Positions 48,040 through 61,496 of a stretch of DNA of 64,000 bases are shown here, one piece after another. Location of the stretch: NCBI RefSeq assembly GCF_012273895.1, contig NC_052129.1, positions 1-64,000 of the forward strand. Reading direction: 5' to 3'. The translations under genes were made by a program, and so were the position numbers. The DNA is from Zerene cesonia. Its lineage: Eukaryota; Arthropoda; Insecta; Lepidoptera; Pieridae. Each line of letters begins with the position of its first letter. Within the stretch, counting starts at the first letter, position 1. The notes under the pieces are model-generated. The model saw only the letters and a list, made by a program, of their open reading frames with translations, was not told where the DNA came from and ran no database searches.

Positions 48040-49039
48040 NNNNNNNNNNNNNNNNNNNNNNNNNNNNNNNNNNNNNNNNNNNNNNNNNNNNNNNNNNNNN
48101 NNNNNNNNNNNNNNNNNNNNNNNNNNNNNNNNNNNNNNNNNNNNNNNNNNNNNNNNNNNNNNNNNNNNNNNNNNNNNNNNNNNNNNNNNNNNNNNNNNNN
48201 NNNNNNNNNNNNNNNNNNNNNNNNNNNNNNNNNNNNNNNNNNNNNNNNNNNNNNNNNNNNNNNNNNNNNNNNNNNNNNNNNNNNNNNNNNNNNNNNNNNN
48301 NNNNNNNNNNNNNNNNNNNNNNNNNNNNNNNNNNNNNNNNNNNNNNNNNNNNNNNNNNNNNNNNNNNNNNNNNNNNNNNNNNNNNNNNNNNNNNNNNNNN
48401 NNNNNNNNNNNNNNNNNNNNNNNNNNNNNNNNNNNNNNNNNNNNNNNNNNNNNNNNNNNNNNNNNNNNNNNNNNNNNNNNNNNNNNNNNNNNNNNNNNNN
48501 NNNNNNNNNNNNNNNNNNNNNNNNNNNNNNNNNNNNNNNNNNNNNNNNNNNNNNNNNNNNNNNNNNNNNNNNNNNNNNNNNNNNNNNNNNNNNNNNNNNN
48601 NNNNNNNNNNNNNNNNNNNNNNNNNNNNNNNNNNNNNNNNNNNNNNNNNNNNNNNNNNNNNNNNNNNNNNNNNNNNNNNNNNNNNNNNNNNNNNNNNNNN
48701 NNNNNNNNNNNNNNNNNNNNNNNNNNNNNNNNNNNNNNNNNNNNNNNNNNNNNNNNNNNNNNNNNNNNNNNNNNNNNNNNNNNNNNNNNNNNNNNNNNNN
48801 NNNNNNNNNNNNNNNNNNNNNNNNNNNNNNNNNNNNNNNNNNNNNNNNNNNNNNNNNNNNNNNNNNNNNNNNNNNNNNNNNNNNNNNNNNNNNNNNNNNN
48901 NNNNNNNNNNNNNNNNNNNNNNNNNNNNNNNNNNNNNNNNNNNNNNNNNNNNNNNNNNNNNNNNNNNNNNNNNNNNNNNNNNNNNNNNNNNNNNNNNNNN
49001 NNNNNNNNNNNNNNNNNNNNNNNNNNNNNNNNNNNNNNN
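48040..49039. other. assembly gap (1000 N)
   Basis: A placeholder of fixed size next to a LINE fragment, so a LINE copy probably lies inside. Confidence 0.97.
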
Positions 49040-49303
49040 TAATACGGCCCTTGAGCAAAATGTGTAAATATTGAATTGCTCATATTACACATTATGAGGC
49101 CACGCTACTGAGAGGCAGACATGCTGGCCGGATATTTGAAAATGGAAACCAATTATGAGCTATAGAACTGTATTTGGTAACTCTTTTATCGTTTCCCGTT
49201 CATTTATTCTCAAAGATCGAGCAACAAAGGAAAAAGCATATTTCTACGTATTAGGAATAAAGCCAAACTACATTAAACCAAACATGCCGAGTGGAAAAAT
49301 AGA

Positions 49304-49500
49304 TCCCCCGGGGGTGGGGGCCGGAGGGGTGGGGGGCAGCGTTTATTCATAATGTGCTCTCGATTCCGCTGATATTCGCTGAAGGCTATCAATATTGCGA
49401 TCCGGGATTCAACAAATCCCTGGCCATTGAAAACAGGCTTCGTGCACCCCCCCGCCCCCCGCCCTACCCCCGCAGAGCCCCGCTGCTGCCCCTCCGCGGG
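49304..49500. other. facing G-rich and C-rich tracts
   Basis: G runs at 49304-49340 and C runs at 49445-49500 lie on the same strand about 100 bp apart. They could pair with each other or form a G-quadruplex and an i-motif. Confidence 0.7.
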
Positions 49501-49849
49501 GAAAGGGTCTAATGTGACACTGAAAGCTGGCTATTCAAAATAAGGGTAATATTAAGAAAGTAAATATTTTAATGAATACCAATAACCAAGCCTACAATTA
49601 ATTTGCCAAATACAACTCATTTTCGCGGTAGCTATATACCTTTATAGTTTTTTAATTCTCTTTTAATTTTTTTATCAACGAAGAATCGTTAATTACGTAA
49701 TCTTATTTATTAAATTGTTAGTTCTTCTCCCTCTCTAGATGTAAGTACCTTACAGTGTCTCGAGCTAGCATTTAGTATGGCCACATGTTTGAGGTAAATT
49801 TCCTTATGAGAAGAATCCAGAATAACATTAGAAGAGCTGCTAGTGTGCC

Positions 49850-49881
49850 TATCGATGTATCGATGTATCGATGTATCGGTG
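49850..49881. repeat. TATCGATG octamer repeat
   Basis: Four tandem 8-bp units, the last with one change (ATCGGTG). Confidence 0.9.
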
Positions 49882-52800
49882 TGGCTACAGTGCAGCTCCA
49901 CCCGCATCGCACCGCCGAGTCCGCAGGCACTCGCAGCGGTGTTTAATGTCGCTCAGCTCTCAGAGAATTGGCGAAGGAAAACAATTTGGTAAAAGCACAT
50001 TATCTGTTTCCGTCTGATGTATGTTGCGTATAAATTGTGTGAACCGCCAGCTTGTAAAGTGCCCGGCTGACAAAATAATGTGAGAATATTTTAGTTGAGT
50101 GTCTACTTGCATAAATATCAGCTTCTTCGATAAACGAAATTGAAATGAGAAAACAGTTTTTAAACTGCTCTAAAGTGGTTTAATTTTATGTATTATTGTT
50201 ATTAGTTAGATGCTATAAAACAGGACACTCTGCTTAAATAAAGACTACGCTTTCGAAATAGAAATTAATAGTACTTCAGTGTCTTCACTGACATAACTGC
50301 ATGATTGAAACCACAAATCAAAACCCAATAATTTTTTTTTACCGTTTATGCATTAAGTTATTTTTCGTAGTGAATTTGGTATCCTTTACAAACATCTTCT
50401 TCTTTGTCGTGTCGCTCTTGACAGTCGTTCGTGGTCCTCATGTTTACGAACATACGTACACGATAAATATAAAATCTAGTATGATATGAGCAGGGTGGTA
50501 GCATAGTTACTTTTAATAATCCCACTGAAGAGCTTCCCCTGCGGCATATATTACCGCGCGCGGATTACCTCGGCCGAGCGTGCGGACGCGCCGCGCATGG
50601 CGCCGGCGCACGGCGCGAGCGGGATGTTGGCAAATGGCTGGCCTCTTCGGACACTTGATTACCGCGTCAACAATCATGTGTCAATGTAGCAATACACACG
50701 AAAAATTGGATGATTTGTTACTGTGTTTTCCGAGTTTCAGTTCCCTCGTAATTTGTTGGTTTGATATATAGTTGAATTACGGGGATTTGTTCTACGTTAC
50801 ATTCATAGAACGAGTCTTCTGGTGCTGAGAATTAATTAAATATAATATGAAACTGAATTTTGTTTTATAATTTTTTCATTTCTGACAGTAAACGTCTATT
50901 AAAATAGATTCAAGAGCTTTTAGACGCGCTGGAACGAGCACTTAGCATACCTACACCTAAACACTTTTATAGTAAAAATTGTTATAGAATTTACTTATCC
51001 GTATTTCATTGTGAAGTATTTTAATATTTCACCATTATTGTGACTCTCCGCTCTTATGCTATTATTTCAAATTAGGTAGTTCAGTGATAAACATTTAGAA
51101 CATAAAGTATGTATTTTAAATTGCGTATACAATACCTCGTTAGCTCATATCGAATCTTTAACACGATTCACTTAGCAAATGTTAGGACTTTCATGAAAGG
51201 CATATAGATAAATAATAAATGTAGATAAATATTATAATAAAGGAAAAAAATGGTTTCTGTCACTGGCGTGTCGGCCGCGGCGTGGCGGCGCATGTGTATG
51301 GGTGTCTCATTACAAGACAGATTGAGAGCTGTCACTAAGTAACATTATAGAAGTGTACTCGGCTATTGGATACTATGTAGGTTTGTGCGACGCTAAGAGC
51401 ACTTCTGTTTACGCAAATTACGTATACGCATTGAAGTAAAGCCGATAATGTCGGTAACGAAGTTATCGCATTGATGAAAGCATTAAATATTATTAATTTG
51501 GCGTCGAACATCGTCTGCGCCGAGCCACGGGCTTACGTCGCGCTGATTCAATTTGCGAACTACAGCCGGCGAGTGATGTAATGATTTTCCTATTTGTTTT
51601 TATTCCCGATGCGATATTCGTTAATTTAAAGGGATCGAACATTCATATTTTGCCCAATTTATGCAGAAATCTACGGCTGACACGGGTGGGAGTTTTTAAA
51701 CTTTGTCTTTTAAAACATGAATGCCGAGAGATCGTATCGGTTCAATAAGAAATAAACACTCAAAACATGTGACATTTTAATTACTACCAATTAAATGTTT
51801 TACAGCTTTAATCAGTAAGCATTGTTTACTAAATTTTATAATGATTCAGCAATCTACTGTTACAGAATTTTGTATAACTTTCAAAGGCTTTTTTATGTGT
51901 TTGAACGCACTACGGGACGGACTAATGCTTAATGTATATAAATGTATATATTTTAAGCCCATTATTTTATTATTTAGAATTAAACATTTATTAATCCAAT
52001 TAGACTACTTCTAGAAGCACATTTACATTTTCATAACATAGTTTTAGTTGTGTTGTGATGTAATTAATTATATGTTGTGTTTAGTGGTTTGTGTGCTACT
52101 ATCACAAAGAGGCAGATAGTGCGTTGTTTTTAGACAATTATACTTGTTTGTATAAAATCGGTCTCAATAATGACTTATTTTAACGGTTGAATTTTGTACT
52201 TGCTTATACTTTTGTATTTTGTGATAATTAATGTATGATGAGACACATGCACCGACAACGACACAACCAAGATCTAGTCTTTCAACTTGAAGTTAATTCA
52301 ATTTTAAAAGCCCTAGTTAACATTTCCGTCAAAATTTTGCTTTCCTGAATAAACAATAAACAAAACTTTCAGCGCGGAACTACAGAATTCAGCAAAAATA
52401 TGTTATGCGAGTTTCAGCGCTTTTGGCAGCCATCTTGGCCGAGCTGCACCCTGATATGTCACACTCTGATATCATACATATCTTATTTTATAAAAAAATA
52501 CAACGTGTGTGCATTGCACAACAAAAATGTAATTTATCATATTTATATAATGTAATTTTGTTGTTGAACACTGTTTACATGCGGGAAATAACAAAGTGAT
52601 TGTAACAATTTTGCTATTTATGAGATATTTAAACAGACGACGTTATACGCAGCTTATTTGTCTTCATATAAATATAACATTACCGCCTAAAATGTGTATT
52701 TATGGGGACATTTATAACGCTTTTTCGCACACCTAAAACGCCTGTAATTGACACGTAATGACGTGTCATAGTTGCCTCAGATCGATAAGTCATGGAGAAA

Positions 52801-55197
52801 AATCATCAATCTCACTTTGTCCAAGTTACGATGGCAAATGGGAAAGTTTTACTGCCGTTTACCCCCTGCGCATATCCGGGGCAAGGCGCGAAGATAAAGG
52901 TTCATTTCGTACCAAGATGAACGAGTTTGAGCAGTGGGTATAACAATTGGTCGGAAATGGCAGTGGCGTGATAGTTCATTGACTAATTTAACAGCTTTTA
53001 TACGTTTTTGGCTTCGATCATTAATGATGGGCGAAGGTTTTGTGAATGCTGTGGTTGTTAAGTGTTTTATGATAAATTTTCGTTAGAATAAATAAAAATA
53101 CCTATATCAAAAAAAACACCATGATATTATATACATAATAAGCGTGAATTAGTTCTGTAAGTGTTAATAGGTTTTCGACTTCGAAAAACAAAAAGAAGAA
53201 GTTTCTGCATTCGTCTGCATGTATTTGTTGTTGTGTCATATTTTCAGCAATTGTGAACATATTCATTTAGGGTTTGTTTTCATTTAAGAAATAAACTCCT
53301 TAATGGTTTATGTTTAACATAAGATTTGTTGTAATAACAAGTTTACGTTCATAACTAACTGTTATTGCTGTAACAGCATTTCAGTATTTTGAAAGTCGTA
53401 GCTCCTTGCGACCTCCCCTAGCAAAATACTAAATAACTGCAAATATATTGCTTTCATGAACGTAAAACTCCATTTATGACGCGCACCACAGCTCACACTA
53501 CGTGCCGAATGCACCCACGTAAGTTCGTAAGTCATAATAACAAGAAATCAGGATTGTTCCGTGATCCGCGAGCTTGCTAACTTTCTGGTGTGTATTAATT
53601 AACGTGGGATAAACATCGCAATCTTTCATAATTGCTAGCAATTACTCACAAGTAAAGCTCGACTCGTATTTCTTATTTTGCCCCACTTCCTCTGAACATG
53701 TCAAAACAAAACACTTTCTTAGCTGTTATATTTATTTATTGAACCTCACGTTTCCCAGTGCGCGATAAGGTTTTTGGGATAAATATTGTTGTAAAGGTTG
53801 ACCTTTCGATGTTGAGTGAATATTCCATCAGTTTAGAGTTAAGTGATTGGGAATGTAAATTAATTTGAAAAATCTTAGTTTCAAATCTGAATGAGTGTCA
53901 TGAAAGTTACCCGGATATTTCTACATCTACTTATAGGGATATTCATATATAGATATTCATCTCGCTGAGGAGTTTTTGTGCTTACGTATCCTTCTCTAAA
54001 TTATTTCGCCGTTGTATTTGTGCGTGATCCCTTAGTGTTTTAGTCTAAAGGCTACGCATGTACTACGAGCGAAGCCAGGGCGGAACGCTTGCTATATACA
54101 AAGGCCCGCCTTATTTATATATAATACATATTAGCTTTCCCATCGCCAATTCGACTGCGTGGTGTCTCTCTATATTTAGACACAAAACTTGTACTGAAAA
54201 TCATCCCACTGCGAGGTGAAAAAGAAAACAAACAAACACACTCCTGCATTAATAATGTTAGAAAGAATGTAATAGCAAGGGTTATCATAGTATAAGCTAT
54301 CCCGCTGTAAGACGCGCGCCTTAATCCGACGAAAGTTTCCTCTCAAATTATTTTATATGGCGGAGTGGATGTGAGGCGGCATCTATTACTTGTATAGCTT
54401 TGGATTCGAAGACGTGTCTATTTCTTATGTTATTACGCAACGCTGCGAAAACAAAATGTAAGTTTTTGATTTATATACACTTCTTTTTATGGCATGTTTT
54501 TATAATGTTGAATGTCGGAGGAATTTTCGTACGTATTGCAATTGTATTGAAAATCGTTCCGAATGTATAAGATTCCTGGCTAATACCACCGTAGACCCGC
54601 CAGGCTCAGCTCACATATTGTATATATTATACACACTCTCAACGCCAACATTTTCATTTGGTTTTGTTACATATGAAAAAAATTGAGAATGCCGAAATTT
54701 TTGACAAAATACAAGCTTAAAAAAGCTTTTAAGCTAGTAACTAGGGTTATGTTTAAATGGTTTTAAAACATAAATGTTTGTTATTTTTTATAGCATTAAG
54801 TGTAAGTTATATAAATAGAGAAATAAAAAATAACAATCCTGTTTATGTCACACACATTGGTGAAATAAATTTTCAAAGGGTAGGTTTTGAGTTAGAGAAC
54901 CACAACAATTTACATCCAGAGTCATGAGTATAAATGTCGTGTGATATTTTGGACGCCTTTTCCCCCACTTTAAACTTGAAAACAAAAGGTGAATGTCCTT
55001 CGAATCAATAGCGATTGCAACTCACAAACGGAAACAAGCGAACTCAAAAGAACTTTCGCTAAATTGCAGATCGCATTTACATCTAACGCAGGCTGGAGCG
55101 AATATACAAATCTGAATTACAAATCTGCTTTGTAAAGGCGCCTACACACTGAGCACATGAGATAAACGTAATGACGCTATACTAAGGATTTATCTAT

Positions 55198-55440
55198 TAT
55201 TACCATCATTATCATCAGCCCATATATATTCCCACTACTGGGACACAGGCCCCAGGGTACAGGCCGTAACGCACCACGCTGGCCAAGTGGTTGGCAGATG
55301 TCACATGTCGTCGAATTTTTGTTTCATGGATATGCCGGATTCTTCACGATGTTTTCCACTACCCTTAGAGTACTGGAGATGTTATCCAAAGGCGCAGATA
55401 AATTGAAAAATCAACCTGAATATCGACTATCAGACCATAC
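55198..55440 (+). mobile_element. dispersed lepidopteran repeat (unclassified)
   Basis: The phrases 'catcatcagccca', 'cccactactgggacacaggcc', 'caccacgctggccaagtgg' and 'cacgatgttttcc' mark a repeat common in moths and butterflies, probably derived from a non-LTR element. No coding capacity. Confidence 0.6.
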
Positions 55441-55583
55441 TACATAGTTATCTATATTATAGTAAGTATACTAGATAATTATACTAAAGGCACTTTGCTG
55501 AGGTTTTATGTAATAACTTATAAAATATAAATTAGTTATTTATATGACTACGTTTTCCTAGAAGCATGCAAGCAAGCATTATT

Positions 55584-55910
55584 GTGGGAGTCGAGCACGC
55601 TTCGCTTCGGCACGAATTGGGCCAGCTCGCACCGGGGAAGTACCACACCCCCACAACCGGCATGAAATAGTGGCATGCCACTGTGTTTCGTACGGTGAGT
55701 GGGGGAGCCGGAGGCCCGTTTCCTTTTCCTCACGCGTCCTAGTCCATTCCTTTTTTCCAGTCGTTAATTCTTTCCTTTTTCCATTACCCCATAAAAGCGG
55801 GCAGCGCATTCACAGAGGTACTACCTTTGCGAATGTTTATGGGCGGTGGTGATCGCTTACCATCAGGGGAACCACCAGCTCAGCTGCCCGCTATGACATA
55901 AAAAAAGCAA
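55584..55910 (+). mobile_element. SINE-like A-tailed repeat (family A), full-length reference copy
   Basis: About 327 bp, from GTGGGAGTCGAGCACGCTTC through 'gggccagctcgcaccggggaagtaccac', a T-rich middle and 'gggcggtggtgatcgcttaccatcag' to 'ccgctatgacataaaaaaa'. It is the clearest copy here. An A-rich end and lack of long ORFs fit a SINE, but I see no certain A and B boxes. Confidence 0.75.
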
Positions 55911-56130
55911 GTTTTTAATTGTTAGTTTGTTGGTAAGTTTTATTTTACATGGTGTTTATTTTATATATTTTAAAATTCTGCATCAATCCAACCACTACAT
56001 CATATATAGTACTCAATTCGCGTGTACAATTTTAGTTTTTATGGTATTGTTACTCACTTGGAACAAAGACCGTGGTACAGAGGAGCGCGTTGTGTCAACA
56101 CCCTTATCTGAATCAACGCTAGCTCATGTC

Positions 56131-56181
56131 GACACGTCACGTCACGGTCACGTCACGGTCACGTAACGAGACACGTCACGA
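56131..56181. repeat. CACGTCACGGT repeat cluster
   Basis: Overlapping ACGTCAC and CACGTCACGGT units, about five ACGTCA-like cores in 50 bp. The core resembles half of a CREB/ATF site (TGACGT). Confidence 0.8.
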
Positions 56182-57704
56182 CTTGTACTGCGAGCAATTT
56201 ATGCCCATTTCACTTTGTTTTAATTGTTTTGTGTAATGGATTGCAGTTGTGTTTTATTTTACCTTTTTTATATGAAACTGCAGCTGACTTTATATTCTTC
56301 TATCGGTTCTCCTGACTCTCTCTAGCCATTGGAGTAGTCCATAACAAAGCGATAATTAAGAAGTAGACTTTCAGTACGATTTGACTCCTATTTTAATTTC
56401 AGGACGTGTTATTAAGGTTTTTGAAGTAAAATATGCAGTGAGCTGTTAGATTAATTAATATTAGTAACCGATTAATTTTCGGATAAAGATATGTTAAAAT
56501 ATTTATATTGGTCATCTTACAAAATGTTTAAAAAAAATTTAATTGCAGTGGTAGAAAAATATGACAAACCAACAAATAGACAAACGAACTGGTATTATAT
56601 TATAATTTCTACATGGTATTGTGTATTTTTTTTTCATTGAAACAAAGCTACTGAAATTATAAATATATTCCATTCACTGTTTAGTCCTTTTAAATACTAC
56701 AAAAATGATTTTTAGATTCAATTTTCAAAGAAATATAAGCAGGATATCGATTTACTCCAACCTCATAAAGGATAAAATAATAAAAGATGAAAGACATAAT
56801 TTTTAGTTTGGTTATAAATATTAAGATATATTTTTGTTGATTCTCAAAATAAAAAGAATAACACAATTTTGTTTTTCAAATGAAAAAAAAGTAAGTGAAT
56901 AGAAGCTGAATCCATTAATATGATTGGTAAATAAAAGAAAAATTTCGAACTAAAAATCGCTAAGAGTCTAATCGCTAGATGAAATTGAATAGATAGCTAA
57001 ATTCGAAGCAAATATTGAATTGATCTACATTAATGAATAAAATCAAAAGCCGAGACTTTCCATAATAAATATTAATAAAGAAAATATATTCAAAGCGGTT
57101 CAGCAAAATTAAAAATCTCGCGCAAACTCCATTTGAGGCGACAAACAGACAAACTGTTTGCGGACTCGTGACCGCCCTAATTAATATTTGTAAACATACC
57201 TTCGCAAGATGACGGATTTTCCCTTTATATTTTTACAGAACGTGTTTTCTGTGTTCCAAATGTGGGTGTTTTTTCTATTTTATTATGTTTGTAGGGAGGT
57301 TATTAAAACCGTTTGAGAATTGCAATGCAGTGTTAGGTAAGTGTTATTTAATCACGTGAAAATAATCATAAATTTGGTAACTCGCCGTTTAGCCAGATCC
57401 ACCTATAATTGTGATAATCTTATGCATCAAAATGCAAATTTATGGTGGTTTGTTGTTTAATCCAACATAAATGTTAAACGTTTTAGCTGATTTCAATATT
57501 GTAAAACGCAGGACTTGCTTGTTTGCTTGTGAAAATAAAAAAAAATATTAAGATAACAAATTAAGTACACGCCACAGTTAGCACACATAATAAAAATACA
57601 GATTTCAACTATTATATATTATTATCTGGTAGATACTAATCTGCGCCTTTCAATACGCATAACAGCAGAGGAGGATAATTAATAAACTCAATATATCGGC
57701 AACC

Positions 57705-57905
57705 CTGGATGCGGCGGTAATCATGATAGCCGGCCATTCATCCCGCCCGCCCCGTAATGTGGCGGCTCTGGCATTAATCATAGCTTTATTAGATAACTAT
57801 TGCCATTACATGATAATGGTCGGGGACACGCGTGTGAGATGTACCCGCGAGGTAATTAGCTGTGTCGGCTCGCACTTGGCAGGCGGGCGACAGCACTTGG
57901 GCCGC
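57705..57905. promoter_or_regulatory. enhancer-like island rich in homeodomain-type cores
   Basis: At least seven TAAT/ATTA cores (for example GGTAATCATGA near 57718, CATTAATCAT near 57772, GGTAATTAGC near 57851) lie in GC-richer sequence unlike the flanks. Base texture alone supports this; no nearby promoter is seen. Confidence 0.25.
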
Positions 57906-58035
57906 CGCTGACTTGAGCTTCGTGCCAATTGCGAGGGTTGAACCAGTTTTGTAGTTATTATGGTAAAGAACGGATAAATTCAGATGGCGAATCGTAGACT
58001 GTTTTTATTGAATGGCATAAAATAGATATTTTTAT

Positions 58036-58208
58036 GTTATAGCGAGCAACTGAACTGGCGGTTCGCCTGATGGTAAGCGATCACCACCGCCCATGAACAT
58101 TCGCAGAGTTAGTGACCTCTGCGTATGCGCTGCCCACTTTAATGGGGAAAGGGATAAGGAAAGGATGAGTGACGGGATGGAAGGAATGGCTTGGGAAGGA
58201 AATCGGGA
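58036..58208 (-). mobile_element. SINE-like A-tailed repeat (family A), partial
   Basis: An inverted copy with 'gttcgcctgatggtaagcgatcaccaccgccc' and a purine-rich middle, truncated after 'gggaagg'. Confidence 0.7.
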
Positions 58209-61200
58209 ATTATGTGTAATGATATGATACATATGTGTTTTTATTATTATAATTTCCTTAACATAAGATTAAATATATGATGGCACCTACATGACGTAAA
58301 TATACGTGTCTTGTTTCTTTTCTAGAATTTTTCTGTAAGTTTTTGACACTAATTTGTTTAATGTTGTAATAGTCCATTTGTATATGTACTTGAAAGACGA
58401 TGCATGTTCTTACGAAAAATCTCATGAATGACTGACTTTGGATGACCGAAGTAATGAATGCGAAACGGCATTTCACGAATGAATTCAAAAACATTGAACG
58501 AAGTAAAAGAACATAGTCTTTAGTAGTATTTCATGTTTTCTAGAGAATAGACGCAGTTTCCAAATACGTCTGTAATACGTCCCTAAAGAGGAGTGCGGAG
58601 AGGCATCATCAATCTCAACTCAGCACCAGCCCTTAAAAATACTAATCATAGATATATTTATGTGAAATAACAATACTAAAGCTCTTAGTTAAACTGCGAA
58701 CAGCGCAGAATTTTTGTAAATTCAAAATAAAAATTAGTCAGATAAAATGGTTTGAGATCTATTGTTGTGAGTGAAAATATTTCATTCACAATGAAAAAGT
58801 TTAAAAAATGGATTGTCGAAAAATCGCGTATGGAAAATAGTTTGTTATGGAATTAAAAGTGGTGGCGCATGAACATTTGACGAATTTGTTTTTGGAAATG
58901 CAATATTTTCTCAATGCAAAATTTATTTCAAGTTAGCTCGATCACATATATATATTTCGTACACTGCGTGGGATAGTCTCTTTGTAGCTTTAAGAATAAC
59001 ATTAAAGGCGATATTTAATAATATAAGCAATATAAATATGTGTCATAGATTAAAAAATAGAAGATTAGAATATACTACCTACATAGTCATAAATATAGAC
59101 ATATGACATCCAGATTGAACAAGAATTGAAGTAGATGTGTATTTTAATTCCTGAATTTTGTTGAAGAATGATATAATGTTTAATCGATATAAATGTACCT
59201 AAATACCCCTTGGTATAGGCACTGATGGAATATTATTTTATTTAAGCTATATGTATTTGTTACACACATGCTGATAGTGCAATACACATCTACATAGATG
59301 TATATCGACCCAGACAGCTTCTCCAATTAGTATTCACATATAAATAGCATTAAAACGAAACATTATCAAAGACTTAATATAAGCAAATTAGATTGTATGT
59401 GCCCCGGTATGCGCCGGAATGTAATAACATTGTGGTGTTGCGGATGCCGAGATCCCAAGTTTCTCTTATGGCTTACTGATATTGTATGAAATCTATTAAT
59501 ACGTACACTAATTTATGTACAACGCAGTTTATGGAACACTTCACAGTAAATGGAAATGTGAAATAGCTGAAATCAAGCTTTTACTATGTGTTTTTGTATG
59601 TATTGCTTCATGATTCTTATCATAATATTTGGATGTCGACTGTGTTTATTTTACTTAATATTTTGTTTCAATAAAATAAATATCTATATGTAAACAATTT
59701 TAATATAGCTTGGTCGGTAATAATGTTTCGTATACCCATTTATTTAAAAATAACAAAAACGAATGGGAGCAAATAACAAATAACATATTATTAAATGTAA
59801 GTTCTACCGACATTAAAGTACACACAAATATAGAACAACAAACTATTGTGATGTTAATATAAATACATCATAATTTTAAATACATTCACCTGCAGACGTG
59901 ACGTGATGTTTCAAATGCAACGATATTGACGAAGAAGTGCACCTAGATATGAATTACTTACTCATTTGAACACTGTAATCGAATGAATTCAAACACACGT
60001 AGCATATATGAATAAATTCAATAAACAGAACACTCAATTTTTTATTTGTTTGCCTCCACATATCGGTTCAAACAGTTTTTACAGGGCAAACGTGCGCGAA
60101 CATAACTAGGCTACGAGACCTTTATCTCGCAACCTTTACTTCCAACAAAATGATGTAAGCGATGTACATTGCGCGGTGGGTACTGACTAATTAAAAGTTG
60201 CATGTAGCTGAAAAAGCAATGGATTTGCGGCTACGATATGAGTCAGCAGTGCTGTTCCAACGGGGGAGTTCGCGTTTCGAGCTCATTACGGCCCTCGGCA
60301 GCCAATCAGAAAGGCAAACAGTCGTATGAGCTACTGTGTAAATGACAACTTGAATTTGAAGGTATTCATTAGCTGACCAGTGCAGGTCGTGTTTGTTGCC
60401 TGATTTGAATTAGTTGTTTTTAACCTGATTTAGTGTGACTCGAGCTGGGCTGCGTGGCTGCGCAGTCCCACTTTACTTCGGTTAACTCACACAGTTTTAT
60501 ATTAAATACCCGTGTCGGCTGGTTGATAACGGATTTGAATTCAAATTTAATTAATATTCGAAATTGGCTGTAAAAAAGTATATCTCTTTTTAACCTGACT
60601 TTAAAAAAGAACGTTTTCAATTCGACTTTTTGTTTTGGTTTGTTACGTAATAACTTTTTACTGGGTGAACTGATTTTGATGATTTTTTAATTCAAAATGC
60701 TGCTTTTTGTTCTTTAAATTTCGTAATAATATGGTTTAGTATTCTTTTAAAAATATTTATTTAAAGCCACCCATCGATGTTCTAAAGGTGTTTTAAAGAA
60801 GGCTTATAGAGAAAATACAGCACATTTTAAAACACCAAGTAACATTACATGAACCAATATTTTTACGGCATGTGACAATGCTGACGGTATCTTCACTAAA
60901 ATCATTAATGGAACAAGAGGTCAGGTCTGCAGCAAACATGAGCATGTCTCAGGTCAACACGGACGGACAGACAATCCCGTATACATTAATAGATTGAGTG
61001 TCTGTGATCAAATTGTTTCATCTCATCGTTATATTGCTTGTGAGGGAGGGACAAGGGTCCTACAGCACAGAGCAGAGCACATGACGTCACTCGTGTAGAA
61101 TTTCTTCCTTTGATATCCAAACCTAATTAATTATATATATAAATGTAAAAGTGTTGGTTTTATACGCTTGCACGACTAAGCTACCAGCCGATTTTTTATG

Positions 61201-61296
61201 AAATATTTTTTTTTCATTAATATCTTTTAGGCTTCAAATCGGGAAGTTTAGGCCTATTGTTGTTTCCGGCACTAATATTTTATATAAATTATTATA
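58209..61296. other. gene-poor region
   Basis: No gene is seen in about 3 kb. A mixed-GC block at 60060-60310 contains an AP-1/Maf-like TGAGTCAGCA and a CCAAT motif. Repeat-like phrases occur near 60650-60720 and 61130-61250. Confidence 0.4.
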
Positions 61297-61496
61297 TCCT
61301 ACTAATATCATAAATGCGAAAATTTGTTAGGAAGTGTGTGTGTTTGTTGCTCTTTCACGCAAAAACTACTGAACCGATTGCAATGAAATTTTGTACGTAG
61401 ACAGCTGGACAACTGGAATAATATAAGGGCAACTTTTTATTCCGATATTCCTTCGGGATATGGACTTTTGTGGGTGAAACCGCGGGGCGCAGCTAG
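61297..61496 (+). mobile_element. complete 200-bp non-autonomous Helitron
   Basis: It begins TCCTACTAATATCATAAATG after A and ends CTAG before T, with the phrases 'ctactgaaccgattgcaatgaaatttt' and 'gggtgaaaccgcgg' (degenerate hairpin). It shares the segment 'agctggacaactg..ataata' and 'ttccgatattcc' with the elements at 13382 and 20230, so the subfamilies are related. Confidence 0.78.

Larger units (their letters stand above)
49040..55197. other. gene-poor region with GC islands
   Basis: No gene is recognised. It holds G-rich and C-rich tracts at 49304-49500, an 8-bp tandem repeat at 49850, a GC-rich island with GGATTA and TAAT cores at 50540-50690, another at 51490-51700, and an 8-bp inverted repeat at 52749-52768. 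Confidence 0.4.
55911..58035. other. gene-poor region
   Basis: No gene is seen. It contains a GTCACG repeat at 56131 and an enhancer-like island at 57705-57905. Confidence 0.4.
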
